A DNA stretch of 64,000 nt from Candidatus Obscuribacterales bacterium (GCA_019752635.1 JAIELX010000073.1:1-64000); one strand, 5' to 3'; shown: positions 26,667 to 35,740, counted from the first letter of the stretch. Notes: generated from the sequence alone by a model not told the origin. Made by a program: numbers and translations.

Positions 26667-27053
26667 ATGGCCAGAATACTTCTAGCAGAAGATGATGTTG
26701 AATTGTGTGGCACGCTACAGATGGTGCTCAGCGGTCAGAAACACTCTGTAACTGCTGTGTTAAACGGGCTGGAGGCGCTGGAACAATGCCGCTATGGACA
26801 GTTCGATCTCATCATTCTCGATGGCTACCTGCCGGATATGCACGGCATCGAAATCTGTCGTGCATTTCGGGGAGATGGAGGCACTGCACCGGTTCTGATG
26901 CTCACCGGTCGAGTAGACGCCACGGCTGTGTCCGAAGCTAAAGCTGCCGGCGCTACAGCTTACTTGAAGAAACCATTTGGTATTAAGGAACTGATCGATT
27001 CTGTAAACAGCTTGCTCGTCCAGCTTGGTTCTACTGCGAACGTCGACGCGTAA
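26667..27053 (+). CDS. Single-domain response regulator
   Basis: 128 residues, one receiver domain and no output domain. Acid pair Asp9/Asp10, phospho-site Asp52 (LIILDGYLPD), Thr80 and Lys102 (YLKKPF) are all present, so it can be phosphorylated. ATG follows the preceding TAA directly, with GGAGGG upstream inside the previous gene. It probably passes phosphate to or from the HPt domain of the upstream protein, in the manner of Spo0F or CheY (inference). Its end overlaps the convergent DUF3060 gene by 23 bp. Confidence 0.92.
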   Translation: MARILLAEDDVELCGTLQMVLSGQKHSVTAVLNGLEALEQCRYGQFDLIILDGYLPDMHGIEICRAFRGDGGTAPVLMLTGRVDATAVSEAKAAGATAYLKKPFGIKELIDSVNSLLVQLGSTANVDA

Positions 27054-28125
27054 TCGAATTTTTGTTGCCCGTATCTGCGATCTTTGGTGCGTTCTCGGCT
27101 GACCAATAAATGGTGTTGGCATTGCCGTTAAGTGCTACTGCACTGGCATTGTGCAAAACGACCTTGTTGTTGTTTCCGCGAACAGTTATCTGCTTATAGC
27201 TGCCGCGAAAAGTAAGGTCGCAGTTGCTTGCGTTTATGATCGCCGTGCCGTGCATGCAATCGTAGACCACGGTGGAGGAATTCTTGTCTACAGTAATACT
27301 TGCCCCATCTTTAAAGTATTGCCTGGATTCGTTGCGTGGCCATTGATAATTGTTGACGCCAACAATTCCGCCTCCATTGCCTGGCGATGCGCCGGCAATA
27401 GCATCCATTGCATCGGGGCGCACTAGCGGTGAGCTGGTCGAGATGCCTGAAGCTCGAGTTGAGGAGACTCCGTGGGATTTCATTCTCGGCGGGAGCGGAC
27501 TGACCCCCCTGGATTTACCCGTGGCGGTTTGTCCCTCTACTTGAGTACGCGGCGACAGAAGCGCCATCTCGTTTTTCCTCATTATGGAATTAGTAGCGCT
27601 TAAACCTTGGGAATAGCCGGATGTTCCTTGCCTTCGCCTGTATGGCGATACCGGCGCCATATCTTGCTTGGTGTAGGGCGAACTGGCGCTAGGACTTCGG
27701 GGAACTGACGCCGATCGCGCCCCTTCTCCGAATGGGGCGTTAAGTGAAGTCGATGCAGTTGAAATACCGAATCTCTTGCTCATTCCGGAGGCTCCCATGG
27801 TGTCAGACCCGGCTGTCGCCATTTGTCTCGATGAAAGCCCCTGCGTTTTCTGTTCCGGTCCGTTGCCAGGATTGATCGACCCTTGCTCAAGTGCGGATAG
27901 CCTATCGCTAAGCGACCCTACTCGTGCACTTCCGAAGACCAGACATTCCAGTTTTATCAATCGCTTGGAGACGGGGAGGTTTTCCGACCTAAGACCTTTT
28001 CTCTCTTCCAGCCTGATCAGACGTGCGTATTCAGAGGCGGTGCCGGTGGCGTCCTGGCTGGACGCAGCGGAGTGCACCAGTAGTATCGTAATCGCAGTGA
28101 ATAAAGCGCCCCTAAACAGATTCAT
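27031..28125 (-). CDS. Exported protein with C-terminal DUF3060-like domain
   Basis: 364 residues from the ATG at 28123-28125, with GGAG 7 nt upstream (the frame extends six codons further). A signal peptide covers ~1-25 (LFTAITILLVHSAASSQ). The middle ~200 residues are Ser/Pro/Arg rich and look disordered. The last ~95 residues carry the repeated N-x-N-x-V/I pattern of DUF3060 (RGNNNKVVLHNASAVALNGNANTIYW), a small beta-solenoid-like domain of unknown function seen in exported proteins. The start-proximal part has a coiled segment (EYARLIRLEERKGLR). Tail-to-tail with the response regulator. Confidence 0.8.
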   Translation of the reverse strand: MNLFRGALFTAITILLVHSAASSQDATGTASEYARLIRLEERKGLRSENLPVSKRLIKLECLVFGSARVGSLSDRLSALEQGSINPGNGPEQKTQGLSSRQMATAGSDTMGASGMSKRFGISTASTSLNAPFGEGARSASVPRSPSASSPYTKQDMAPVSPYRRRQGTSGYSQGLSATNSIMRKNEMALLSPRTQVEGQTATGKSRGVSPLPPRMKSHGVSSTRASGISTSSPLVRPDAMDAIAGASPGNGGGIVGVNNYQWPRNESRQYFKDGASITVDKNSSTVVYDCMHGTAIINASNCDLTFRGSYKQITVRGNNNKVVLHNASAVALNGNANTIYWSAENAPKIADTGNKNSITRRRSQ

Positions 28126-28359
28126 TGGAATTCTCCGAACCACTAGGACTTAAATTCCCCGCGCGAGAAGGTGTGTAACCGAGACGGACCCTAAACCCTT
28201 ACTACGATTGAACCATGCATGCGGGAGGGACCCCGGGGACCTAGCTGCAGATCTCGTTCAGGGTTTCCCCTACTTGATCTTGCTCCACCATCCGGCAATT
28301 GCGCTTGCTTACAGCGAGGATTTAGGCAGCGTGAACACCCGGCTTGAAAGGCGCCCATT

Positions 28360-28564
28360 GTTGATGCTCACCGACCGGAGAAGGGAAACAAGTTTACCCG
28401 CGTTGAGATGCGCCAGATGAAGGGATCATGGCGCGACTGCGGTTGCAACCTGCGAAGGCACTTATGAAGGTCCCAGCGGGACGCATCATCTGAGGTTCAT
28501 GCGCGTGTGGGCCAAGAAGCCCGAAGGATGGCGCATCGTAGCTGGTGCCAATTTCAAATTCTAG
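28360..28564 (+). pseudogene. Fragment of an NTF2-like (DUF4440/SnoaL) gene with frameshift
   Basis: From about 28360 the + strand reads IVDAHRPEKGNKFTRVEMRQMK in one frame. After a shift near 28421-28424 it continues as DHGATAVATCEGTYEG, then RFMRVWAKKPEGWRIVAGANF and a stop at 28562-28564. That order (basic segment, GATAVAT strand, F-M-RVW-x-K-x-x-x-GWRIVAG) is the C-terminal half of DUF4440-type NTF2-like proteins. Upstream the frame is broken again and the N-terminal half is not recognisable. It ends on top of the stop of the convergent MBOAT gene. Sequencing error could mimic the shift, but the missing N-terminus favours a decayed gene. Confidence 0.55.
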
Positions 28565-30027
28565 AACTGGAAGTAGAAGAATTGCGGTGTGATGTCCGGT
28601 GAGAAGACCATTAGCAAACATGCTATCGTCGCGAGGTAGACGGGGCGAAGTGGTCGCAGTAACTTCGGAAACGGCATTATTCCAGGTGTGCCCGTCAGTC
28701 GAGAGCTAATCAGTTGACCGAGCATCACTATTGTCAGCATCACGGGCAACAGCGGGAACATGACACTGGTTGTAACGCCGGTCACAGTCACGTCCCAAGG
28801 TAAGCAACCCGCAGGTGAGGGCGACAGGAACAGAGCTTTGCCACAAAGCAAAATGCCATTGGCAACACTGCTCGCTCTAAACAATAGAAGTCCGAAGCAG
28901 AATGCCTGGAACGTGAGAAAGATCGAAAACACATTCCAGGCACTACTTTTCAGTAGTGGCTGTATAAAGCCGATCTTCGAGGAAGTGTCCGTCCAGACCT
29001 TGTGCAGAGGAATCAACAAGCCATTGAATGCGCCCCATGCAACAAAGTTGAAGTCTGCACCGTGCCAGAGTCCGCCCAGAGTCATAGTGATGAATATATT
29101 GCGGGCACTGAAAAGTGAACCGTGCTTGCTGCCACCCAGCGGAATGAAGAGGTAATCGCGCAGCCACGTCGAAAGCGAGATGTGCCAACGTCTCCAAAGT
29201 TCCGTCACGTTGCGGGACATGAGGGGGAGCTGGAAGTTGATCGGCACCTTGAAGCCAAGCAATCGAGCGGAGCCACGAGCAATGTCCGTGTATCCGGAGA
29301 AGTCGAAATAGATCTGAAACGCAAACGCCCACACAGCCAACCAGACGTCGGCGCTGGTAAGCAGATCGGGGTGAGCGAAGCAGCGATTAACCACAGGCGC
29401 CATTGAATCGGCAAACAGAACTTTCTTGAAGAGTCCGAACAAAATGAGTTCGATACCTTCGTCAAAATCGCTCACTGTTATTTGCAGTGGCTTGTGCAGT
29501 TGAGGAATGAAATCTTGGAAACGCTTGATGGGCCCGGCGATTTGAGTGGGGAAGAAACTGGCGAACAGTGCGAATTCAAGAAACGATTTGACTGGCTTGT
29601 GCCCTTTATACACATCCGACAAATAGTGAATGAACTCGAAGACGAAGAACGAAATTCCCAGTGGCAGGATGATATCGAAAGGGATTGCCGGCAGTTGATA
29701 GTTGTTCGGAAACAACCCTAACATGCCGTTCACGGCGTTGCGGGTGAAGTACGTGTATTTGAAAAATCCGAGTGTCACCAGGTTGAGCACAATGCCGCCG
29801 ATTAGCCAAACTTTGCGCCTGTCCACGCTCTTCGAAATGAAGTTTCCAATCACAAAGTTAGCCAGGGTCAGTCCGAACATCAGCAGACCGAATCCGGTGT
29901 TCCAGGTCATGTAAAACACGTAACTTGCAACTAGCAAGAGCACCGTGCGGAATTTGAAAGGGCACAACCAATAGAGTGCCACCACAATGGGCAGGAAAAC
30001 TAAATAAGCTGCACTGTTGAAAAGCAC
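28561..30027 (-). CDS. MBOAT-family O-acyltransferase (AlgI/DltB-like)
   Basis: 488 residues with about ten membrane segments, the usual size for AlgI-type proteins. Family marks: SYVFYMTWN near the start, FFPTQIAGPI, FDFSGYTDIARG, FWRRWHISLSTWLRDYL-type block (ELWRRWHISLSTWLRDY), and the catalytic His in GGLWHGADFNFVAWG. These proteins move acyl groups, usually acetyl, across the membrane onto polysaccharides or teichoic acids. It lies 22 bp downstream of an SGNH protein in the same direction, the standard two-part O-acetylation arrangement. Acceptor unknown; a processive GT2 gene is 30 kb away. Confidence 0.93.
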   Translation of the reverse strand: MLFNSAAYLVFLPIVVALYWLCPFKFRTVLLLVASYVFYMTWNTGFGLLMFGLTLANFVIGNFISKSVDRRKVWLIGGIVLNLVTLGFFKYTYFTRNAVNGMLGLFPNNYQLPAIPFDIILPLGISFFVFEFIHYLSDVYKGHKPVKSFLEFALFASFFPTQIAGPIKRFQDFIPQLHKPLQITVSDFDEGIELILFGLFKKVLFADSMAPVVNRCFAHPDLLTSADVWLAVWAFAFQIYFDFSGYTDIARGSARLLGFKVPINFQLPLMSRNVTELWRRWHISLSTWLRDYLFIPLGGSKHGSLFSARNIFITMTLGGLWHGADFNFVAWGAFNGLLIPLHKVWTDTSSKIGFIQPLLKSSAWNVFSIFLTFQAFCFGLLLFRASSVANGILLCGKALFLSPSPAGCLPWDVTVTGVTTSVMFPLLPVMLTIVMLGQLISSRLTGTPGIMPFPKLLRPLRPVYLATIACLLMVFSPDITPQFFYFQF

Positions 30028-30049
30028 CGTTTGGAACCTCTATTGGGAA

Positions 30050-31291
30050 TTACATCGTGCCGTCGCGACCAGCCACTTTCGTTGTGGATGGTCCCGATAT
30101 GCGCGAAGCGAGCTGCGCGTTTGAAGCGATAGCGTTGCCGATAATATCGAGTAGCTTTTTGCCGCCACTTGCATCCATGTGGCATGTGTCCGTGAAGTCT
30201 TCCGTTACGAATGTCGCCAACTTGTTTGTGTCGACCATGACGCAGTGATACTTCTCCGACATCTCTTTCAGGAGTTGCAAGTGCCGCGGGTAGATATCGG
30301 GGTGCATCGTGTTCTTCGAAACTTCTAGCATAGGCATGTTTACCAAAAGCGGTTCTATACCCTCTTTGCGGCATGTTTGCAGAGCAAGTTCGAGGAACTG
30401 CTTCTGGTTGTTGAAAAGGAAATCGTTGGTGCGGCGGTGACGTCGCTTCCATTCTGAAGTGTTGTCCAGGAAGAAGTAGGATGCAACGGACGGTTTTGCG
30501 ATCCAAACGCCTTTCGCAATTTCCAAGCGATAGTTCGCTTCGTTACTGAATTCGAGCGGTCCCTGTCGTGTGATTGCGCCGATCACCGGCTGGAAGAACT
30601 GCCGCGCCGTTTCGCCCGCTGCTACTTGCATGTTCCACTTCTTACCGACGAAGTAGTCGAACTCTTTCACAACAAAATTTATACGTTGCCAGAATTGCGG
30701 CATCGTCAGATCGACAATGTCGTGTGTGTCGCTGTAGCGTTCCAAGTACTGAAAGTGTTTCGATGAAGCCGCGCAGTTAAAGCGGCAATCCATCAAGTCG
30801 CGCGGACCGAGTCCAATCACCACGATGCCTGGTTTTCGCTCGTCCTTAAGCAGCGCACGCACAACCATGTAATCGTCCGACATCATGCTGCCAGGCAGAC
30901 CGAAGTTGTAGCACTGGGCGTTGAAACCCGGCAAAGCTTTCTTGATCACTGATTCCAGATAAGTGGATCTGTGGTTTGCAACGATGTCCACATCTTTGTT
31001 CAAGTGCGCAGCTTCTTGCAACCATGTGGGATTCATCATCAATGATGATCCCGTGAGCACCACCTGTGGATGCTCCTTCTTTTGCAGAAATTCTTGTGTT
31101 GCCCAGTAGACCCAGCTCTTCGCAGAGGGAAGCGCTTCTGGATCAACCTTGTCGAAAGGACGCACCACGCTGATAACCGTGTTCGCTGCTACCAGTATCA
31201 GCAGCGCATAAAAAGTGGTGCTGCGGAAAAGGACATTGAACAGATTTGGTTTCGGTGTTTTCTGTTCAGCAGTGTTGTTGTTGGGGTCCAT
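30050..31291 (-). CDS. SGNH-hydrolase-like partner of the MBOAT acyltransferase
   Basis: 413 residues from the ATG at 31289-31291 (GAGA upstream); a longer frame to 31384 adds 31 unlikely residues. One membrane segment at ~26-44 anchors it. The periplasmic part has the nucleophile motif VVLTGSS (Ser82), a GLGPRD block, and a C-terminal DTCHMD that supplies the Asp-x-x-His pair. The layout resembles AlgX/AlgJ and DltD, which hand the acetyl group from the MBOAT protein to the acceptor. Coupled in an operon with that protein. Confidence 0.85.
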   Translation of the reverse strand: MDPNNNTAEQKTPKPNLFNVLFRSTTFYALLILVAANTVISVVRPFDKVDPEALPSAKSWVYWATQEFLQKKEHPQVVLTGSSLMMNPTWLQEAAHLNKDVDIVANHRSTYLESVIKKALPGFNAQCYNFGLPGSMMSDDYMVVRALLKDERKPGIVVIGLGPRDLMDCRFNCAASSKHFQYLERYSDTHDIVDLTMPQFWQRINFVVKEFDYFVGKKWNMQVAAGETARQFFQPVIGAITRQGPLEFSNEANYRLEIAKGVWIAKPSVASYFFLDNTSEWKRRHRRTNDFLFNNQKQFLELALQTCRKEGIEPLLVNMPMLEVSKNTMHPDIYPRHLQLLKEMSEKYHCVMVDTNKLATFVTEDFTDTCHMDASGGKKLLDIIGNAIASNAQLASRISGPSTTKVAGRDGTM

Positions 31292-31516
31292 GCAATTCTC
31301 ATTTGCGGGAAACGACCCGGCGCTACTGTCATCCGCCGGGCATGTCCACCATACACGGATATACCGGTTCTTGGGAAGTTGCATGCTTAAACTGTTGCGC
31401 CCGCATTAATCGAACCTCTCGCTCGATTCGCCGCCATGACGGTGCTTCTGCGAACCTTAATCGCCGTTAAATGTTTTCATTAGGTTGTGATCATCTAAAC
31501 TTTATTCAATGATTGA

Positions 31517-31792
31517 ATGGGCAACGCTGCACCAGATGAAGACGAGCTGTCACCACCGGTAGGACCCTTCATCATTTCGTTGAGATTGCCCGACAACTCT
31601 TTTGCATGCGCAGGCAGATCGCAGGTGATGTGCGGTGTCGAAAAATCGTTCGCTAATTTCTATCGGTACATTGAAATTGCTCTTTGGCAGGTCTGGGAAA
31701 CGGAGTTGACTTTGTCCGATAGGGACTTTGATGTCGCGCTTGCTAAAAGCGTGAGCACTGCAGCGATCCTGAAAGGACAGTTCTTCATCTGA
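31517..31792 (+). CDS. Hypothetical 91-residue protein
   Basis: ATG 31517 lies inside a dyad (ATTCAA-TGA-TTGAAT, 31504-31518). The translation has a mixed composition with Trp and Cys (QVMCGVEKSFANFYRYIEIALWQVWETEL) and no family match. No clear ribosome site. It is divergent from the SGNH gene and could be a real small protein or a chance frame. Confidence 0.35.
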   Translation: MGNAAPDEDELSPPVGPFIISLRLPDNSFACAGRSQVMCGVEKSFANFYRYIEIALWQVWETELTLSDRDFDVALAKSVSTAAILKGQFFI

Positions 31793-31940
31793 TGTGACCG
31801 ATTACGTTAGTAGGCAACGCTTCTTTGACCTATAACGTCATGCCCTTCGTTGTGGCGGAAGTAAACCGTAGGAACCTTCCTTTCGAGGGGCGAGCGCAGT
31901 TGACTGAAATGTCCTATGATGAGCGTTGACCCTCATTGGA

Positions 31941-31970
31941 CTGGCACCAATGCGGGTAGAAGAGTATAGT
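31941..31970 (+). promoter_or_regulatory. Candidate promoter of rtcB
   Basis: CTGGCA (31941-31946), 18 bp spacer, TATAGT (31965-31970), about 23 bp before the rtcB start. A CATTGG/CCAATG dyad (31934-31939, 31947-31952) overlaps the -35 and might be an operator. Confidence 0.4.
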
Positions 31971-31992
31971 CTCGAAAAGGGAGCCGAATGCC

Positions 31993-33234
31993 ATGTCTAA
32001 AGCATCAACGAACTACATGGTCATCAACGAAGAAGGTCATTCTCTGATTAAAGCGTGGATTAAAGGCGTACAGTTAGAGGATGAAGCCAGGCAACAGTTG
32101 CTGAATATTGGCAAGATGCCGTTTATTCACAAGTGGATAGCCATTATGCCAGATGTTCACTTAGGTATGGGTGCCACCGTGGGGAGTGTCATCCCTACCG
32201 TGGGTGCGGTCATCCCCGCCTCCGTCGGCGTAGATATCGGATGCGGCATGATCGCAGCGCGCACTACGCTGACCGCTGCACAACTTCCGGACAGCCTCGC
32301 TGGACTCCGTGACGCAATTGAACGCGCGGTTCCGCATGGACGAACGGATAACGGCGGTCCGAACGATCGCGGTGCGTGGCATGAAACGCCCGGACCTCAG
32401 CTAGATGCGTGGTCCAAAATGAAGAGCGGTTATGACAATATTCTCGCGAAGCACCCCAAACTGCAGCGCGGATTTGTGAACCACATGAATCACCTTGGCA
32501 CTCTGGGCACGGGCAATCACTTTATCGAGATCTGTCTCGATCAAGACGACGCCGTGTGGATTATGTTGCATAGCGGTTCTCGGGGGGTAGGCAATCGCGT
32601 TGGCAGCTACTTTATTGAGCTGGCGAAGGAAGATATGCAACGTTGGTTCATCAACTTGCCCGATCAGGATCTTGCGTATTTTCCAGAGGGCACGCAGCAT
32701 TTTGACGACTATGTTGAAGCTGTCAGCTGGGCGCAAGGTTATGCGCAAAAAAATCGCGAACTGATGATGAACGCTGTTGTGACGGCGTTGAGAAATTCGA
32801 ATCAGCTTCCCTCCTTCGAGCTATGCGACCTTGTTGTGAATTGCCACCATAATTACGTTGAACGTGAGCACCACTTCGGCAAAAATGTTTTAGTCACCCG
32901 AAAGGGCGCCGTGCGTGCACGCGCGGGTGAATATGGAGTCATTCCCGGAAGCATGGGAGCTGCATCGTTCATTGTCAGAGGTTTGGGAAATCCGGATAGC
33001 TTCAACAGCTGCAGTCACGGCGCGGGACGCATGATGTCTCGCACTGAGGCGAAGAAACGGTTTACTCTGGAAGACCACGCGAAAGCAACCGAGGGCATCG
33101 AGTGTCGTAAAGATGAAGATGTAATCGATGAAACGCCGGCGGCCTACAAACCGATTGATGCGGTGATGGAAGCGCAGAGCGATCTTGTGGAAATTGTGCA
33201 TCGTTTGCGTCAAGTAGTGTGCGTAAAGGGCTAA
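31993..33234 (+). CDS. rtcB: RtcB RNA-splicing ligase
   Basis: 413 residues, the normal RtcB length. RtcB joins RNA 2',3'-cyclic phosphate or 3'-phosphate ends to 5'-OH ends using GTP and Mn2+. Metal and nucleotide motifs are intact: MPDVHLGMGATVGSV, GVDIGCGM (metal Cys), HLGTLGTGNHFIE, LHSGSRGVGN, VNCHHNY, and CSHGAGR with His342 at the position that carries GMP in E. coli RtcB. ATG 31993 has GGGAG upstream. The DUF1963 gene starts inside its stop codon (TAATG). No archease or rtcA/rtcR is next to it, so the stress-linked operon form is not present. Confidence 0.96.
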   Translation: MSKASTNYMVINEEGHSLIKAWIKGVQLEDEARQQLLNIGKMPFIHKWIAIMPDVHLGMGATVGSVIPTVGAVIPASVGVDIGCGMIAARTTLTAAQLPDSLAGLRDAIERAVPHGRTDNGGPNDRGAWHETPGPQLDAWSKMKSGYDNILAKHPKLQRGFVNHMNHLGTLGTGNHFIEICLDQDDAVWIMLHSGSRGVGNRVGSYFIELAKEDMQRWFINLPDQDLAYFPEGTQHFDDYVEAVSWAQGYAQKNRELMMNAVVTALRNSNQLPSFELCDLVVNCHHNYVEREHHFGKNVLVTRKGAVRARAGEYGVIPGSMGAASFIVRGLGNPDSFNSCSHGAGRMMSRTEAKKRFTLEDHAKATEGIECRKDEDVIDETPAAYKPIDAVMEAQSDLVEIVHRLRQVVCVKG

Positions 33235-33935
33235 TGCGGTCGTCTATTGCCTTATTGTTCGAATCTAATGCGTCCCGGTTCGAGTCGTCTGGCTCTGAGC
33301 CCGGGCACGCTAGTCTTCGAAGCAAGCTTGGCGGAGCACCAGATCTACCGGACGGGATCGATTCTCCAATCGATAATCGATCTCGCCCGATGCTCTTCGT
33401 CGGTCAAATCAACTTTGCCGAGGTGCCGAGTTGCGACTCTGCGGAGAATGCTCCGAGAGTCGGTGTGTTGTATTGGTTTCTCAATCGTGATCTTTCGTTT
33501 TCTAATCCAAAGGACAGGCATTCGTTTCGCGTCCTTTGGTGCGCAGACGCAGAGCGACACAAGTCCGTACGGATGGAAGTCGCTCCGTTTGAATCGACGG
33601 GAGTGCTTTCCAGTCAATCGATGTCTGCCACAGAAGGAGTTGATTCGCAATCGTCGATGGGGCACAGATTGTTCGGCGAACTGCATCGGTTCTCTGCGGA
33701 AGCGAGCGAGATTGCTGCTTTTGCGTCAAACGGAATTTCGTGGAGCGCGGCACGCCGACGGGATAGTTGCTACGAGCATCTTGTTGCAGCTGCACAACAG
33801 TGGCGTTTGCTCTGGTTCCTGCCGACCGAGTTAAGTGATCATCGTTTGCCCGATTTGGCGCTGATGATCAATCATTCGGACCTAAGTAACGGTGCTTTGA
33901 GCAAGGCGTGGATGGTACCACTACCCGGTCGCTAA
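33234..33935 (+). CDS. DUF1963 (YwqG-like) protein
   Basis: 233 residues from ATG 33234, which overlaps the rtcB stop; GTG 33219 is an in-frame alternative. The pattern SKLGGAPDLPDG...PMLFVGQINFAEVP...GVLYWFLN is that of DUF1963/YwqG proteins, a family of unknown function. Somewhat shorter than typical and the C-terminus diverges. Translational coupling to rtcB is the only clue to role. Its stop overlaps the stop of the convergent S4 gene. Confidence 0.75.
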   Translation: MRSSIALLFESNASRFESSGSEPGHASLRSKLGGAPDLPDGIDSPIDNRSRPMLFVGQINFAEVPSCDSAENAPRVGVLYWFLNRDLSFSNPKDRHSFRVLWCADAERHKSVRMEVAPFESTGVLSSQSMSATEGVDSQSSMGHRLFGELHRFSAEASEIAAFASNGISWSAARRRDSCYEHLVAAAQQWRLLWFLPTELSDHRLPDLALMINHSDLSNGALSKAWMVPLPGR

Positions 33936-34162
33936 CCAGTTTGTATATCCTCTAGCGTTACTTCGTATATCTCGCCGAGATAACCAACAGTGTCTCCATG
34001 ACGCAACTTGCGACCGCGTCTGGTTTCGGTCTCGCCATTGACCTCGACGTCTCCGCCCTGAATGATGTGTTTCGCCTCACCGCCGGAAGCGACGAGTTGC
34101 AGCGCTTTCATAAATTGATCCAGCCTGATGTACGGCCTTTCGTCCACAGCGAACGTCCTCAA
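33932..34162 (-). CDS. Small S4-domain RNA-binding protein (YbcJ-like)
   Basis: 76 residues, essentially one S4 domain: IRLDQFMKALQLVASGGEAKHIIQGGDVEVNGE followed by RRGRKLRHGDTV (in parts). Small S4 proteins of the YbcJ/YaaA type bind structured RNA. Lone gene, convergent with DUF1963 with a 4-bp stop overlap. Sits beside rtcB, so an RNA-repair connection is possible but unproved. Confidence 0.88.
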   Translation of the reverse strand: MRTFAVDERPYIRLDQFMKALQLVASGGEAKHIIQGGDVEVNGETETRRGRKLRHGDTVGYLGEIYEVTLEDIQTG

Positions 34163-34336
34163 AACTTGGCACCCGACTTGCCGCTTTGGACTGCGCCGTC
34201 AAAAATGAAGACGGGTGTTGTCCTGAAAAATCGAGAGAAACTCGATACTACAGCAAACTTTGCACGCAAAAATGCGCCGGTTAATGATACCTTTTTGTTT
34301 AGTCGTATTTTCGATAGAAAGAATGCTCATTAGCTA

Positions 34337-35740
34337 ATGACAGCCAGCGAAGTTCCATTAATGCTTTCAGTCCTTGCGGGCGGGCTGGCAATAGGCTGTG
34401 GCGTGATTTACCGAAACGGGCGAGTTATTGTCAGGAAGCAACGAAAGGAAATTGCCGAGCTGAGTGAGTCGCTCAGTAGCGTCAATTCTCAGTATGAAGA
34501 TGCTATGCGGCGGCTCGATGAGTTGGCAACCATCGATCCGCTCACGGATCTGAGTAATCGACGCGGGCTCGAGAGGATTCTTGCCGCTGAAATCGCGCGT
34601 GCGCAGCGAACGGGGTCTAGCCTGGTTGCCATGCTGTTGGATTGCGATGACTTTTACAAGATCAATGAATCTCTGGGGCACGCAGTCGGCGATGTTGTGC
34701 TCAAAGAAATGGTGCTGCGAATTACTACGACCTTGCGTCCTTCCGATTGTGTGGCACGAATTGGTGGCGATGAATTTGTCATCTTGCTCACCGATACTTT
34801 GATGGCGGAAGCGCTTCTCATAGCGGAACGTGTGCGGCTCTGCGTAGCCGAAAGTCCGATTCGCAATTCCAACGACAACATCTACATGACGGCCAGTCTT
34901 GGTGTTGCCCCGTTGCCGTACGAGATTTCTTCGGTGGAAGAACTTCTGTCGCTTACCCGACATGCGCTCAAGTCCAGCAAAGTCTCGGGAAAGAATCGCG
35001 TTTCCTCCGATATGCCGGCAGAAGATGGAAACGGCGGACGAAAAGATCTGGACATTGTGCAGGAATTGCGTCAGGGCGATTGCTTCCGGTGTGTTAAACA
35101 CGCTATGTATCGCTTGGCTGATGAGCACAAGGTGGGCTATGAGCTTCTGAGTCGTGGTCCTGCTGGTGCTTTTGAGATGCCGTACGACTTCTTTCGAGTC
35201 GCCATCGAAAACAATATCCTGACCCGTGTTGACTTACGTTGTTTGAAAGCTTGTATTGATGCGGCGGGAACCTTGGAGCCCGGTTCGCGGTTTGATGTGA
35301 ATTTGTTCCCGTCAACCATCCTGGATACACCGATTGATCGCCTTCTTGCGCTGTTTCCTCAGGATAAGAACATCGGAACTTTTTGTGTGGAGATAAGTGA
35401 ACAGCAGTTTATTGGCGATCCCAGTTACCTCAAGGAGCACACCACTGCGCTGAAGAAAGCCGGAATACTGGTTGGCATCGATGATGTGGGCTTCGGCAGG
35501 AGCTCACTCGAGAGTCTAATATTGCTTGAGCCCGACATCGTCAAGGTCGATATCAAATACGTTGCAGGCATTGCGGTCGATTCGCAGAAACAACGACTAT
35601 TGCGCCGTCTTGTGAAGGTGGTTCAGGCGTTAGGAGCCGAGCTGGTCGCCGAAGGCGTTGAGTCGCGGGATGACCTGGAAGTTGTTCGGGATATGGGTGT
35701 GCAATACGCGCAGGGCTACCTCTGGGGCTACCCGAACTAA
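34337..35740 (+). CDS. GGDEF-EAL c-di-GMP protein
   Basis: 467 residues. A membrane segment at ~6-25 and a short coiled coil (~35-62) lead to a GGDEF domain with an intact GGDEF (143-147) and the inhibitory RxxD at 134-137. The EAL domain has YELLSR for the signature, N in DVNLFP, E in VEISEQQ, DD in IDDVGFGRSS, K in VKVDIKY, and E in VAEGVE, so all metal and catalytic positions I can place are kept despite the altered EAL and DDFGTG spellings. Both synthesis and breakdown of c-di-GMP are possible. Anchored at the inner membrane facing the cytoplasm. Monocistronic. Confidence 0.93.
   Translation: MTASEVPLMLSVLAGGLAIGCGVIYRNGRVIVRKQRKEIAELSESLSSVNSQYEDAMRRLDELATIDPLTDLSNRRGLERILAAEIARAQRTGSSLVAMLLDCDDFYKINESLGHAVGDVVLKEMVLRITTTLRPSDCVARIGGDEFVILLTDTLMAEALLIAERVRLCVAESPIRNSNDNIYMTASLGVAPLPYEISSVEELLSLTRHALKSSKVSGKNRVSSDMPAEDGNGGRKDLDIVQELRQGDCFRCVKHAMYRLADEHKVGYELLSRGPAGAFEMPYDFFRVAIENNILTRVDLRCLKACIDAAGTLEPGSRFDVNLFPSTILDTPIDRLLALFPQDKNIGTFCVEISEQQFIGDPSYLKEHTTALKKAGILVGIDDVGFGRSSLESLILLEPDIVKVDIKYVAGIAVDSQKQRLLRRLVKVVQALGAELVAEGVESRDDLEVVRDMGVQYAQGYLWGYPN

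Noticed and set aside
28208..28420. 70-residue plus-strand frame before the NTF2-like fragment
   Set aside because: Does not match the expected N-terminus of the family in any continuous frame; likely chance within decayed sequence.
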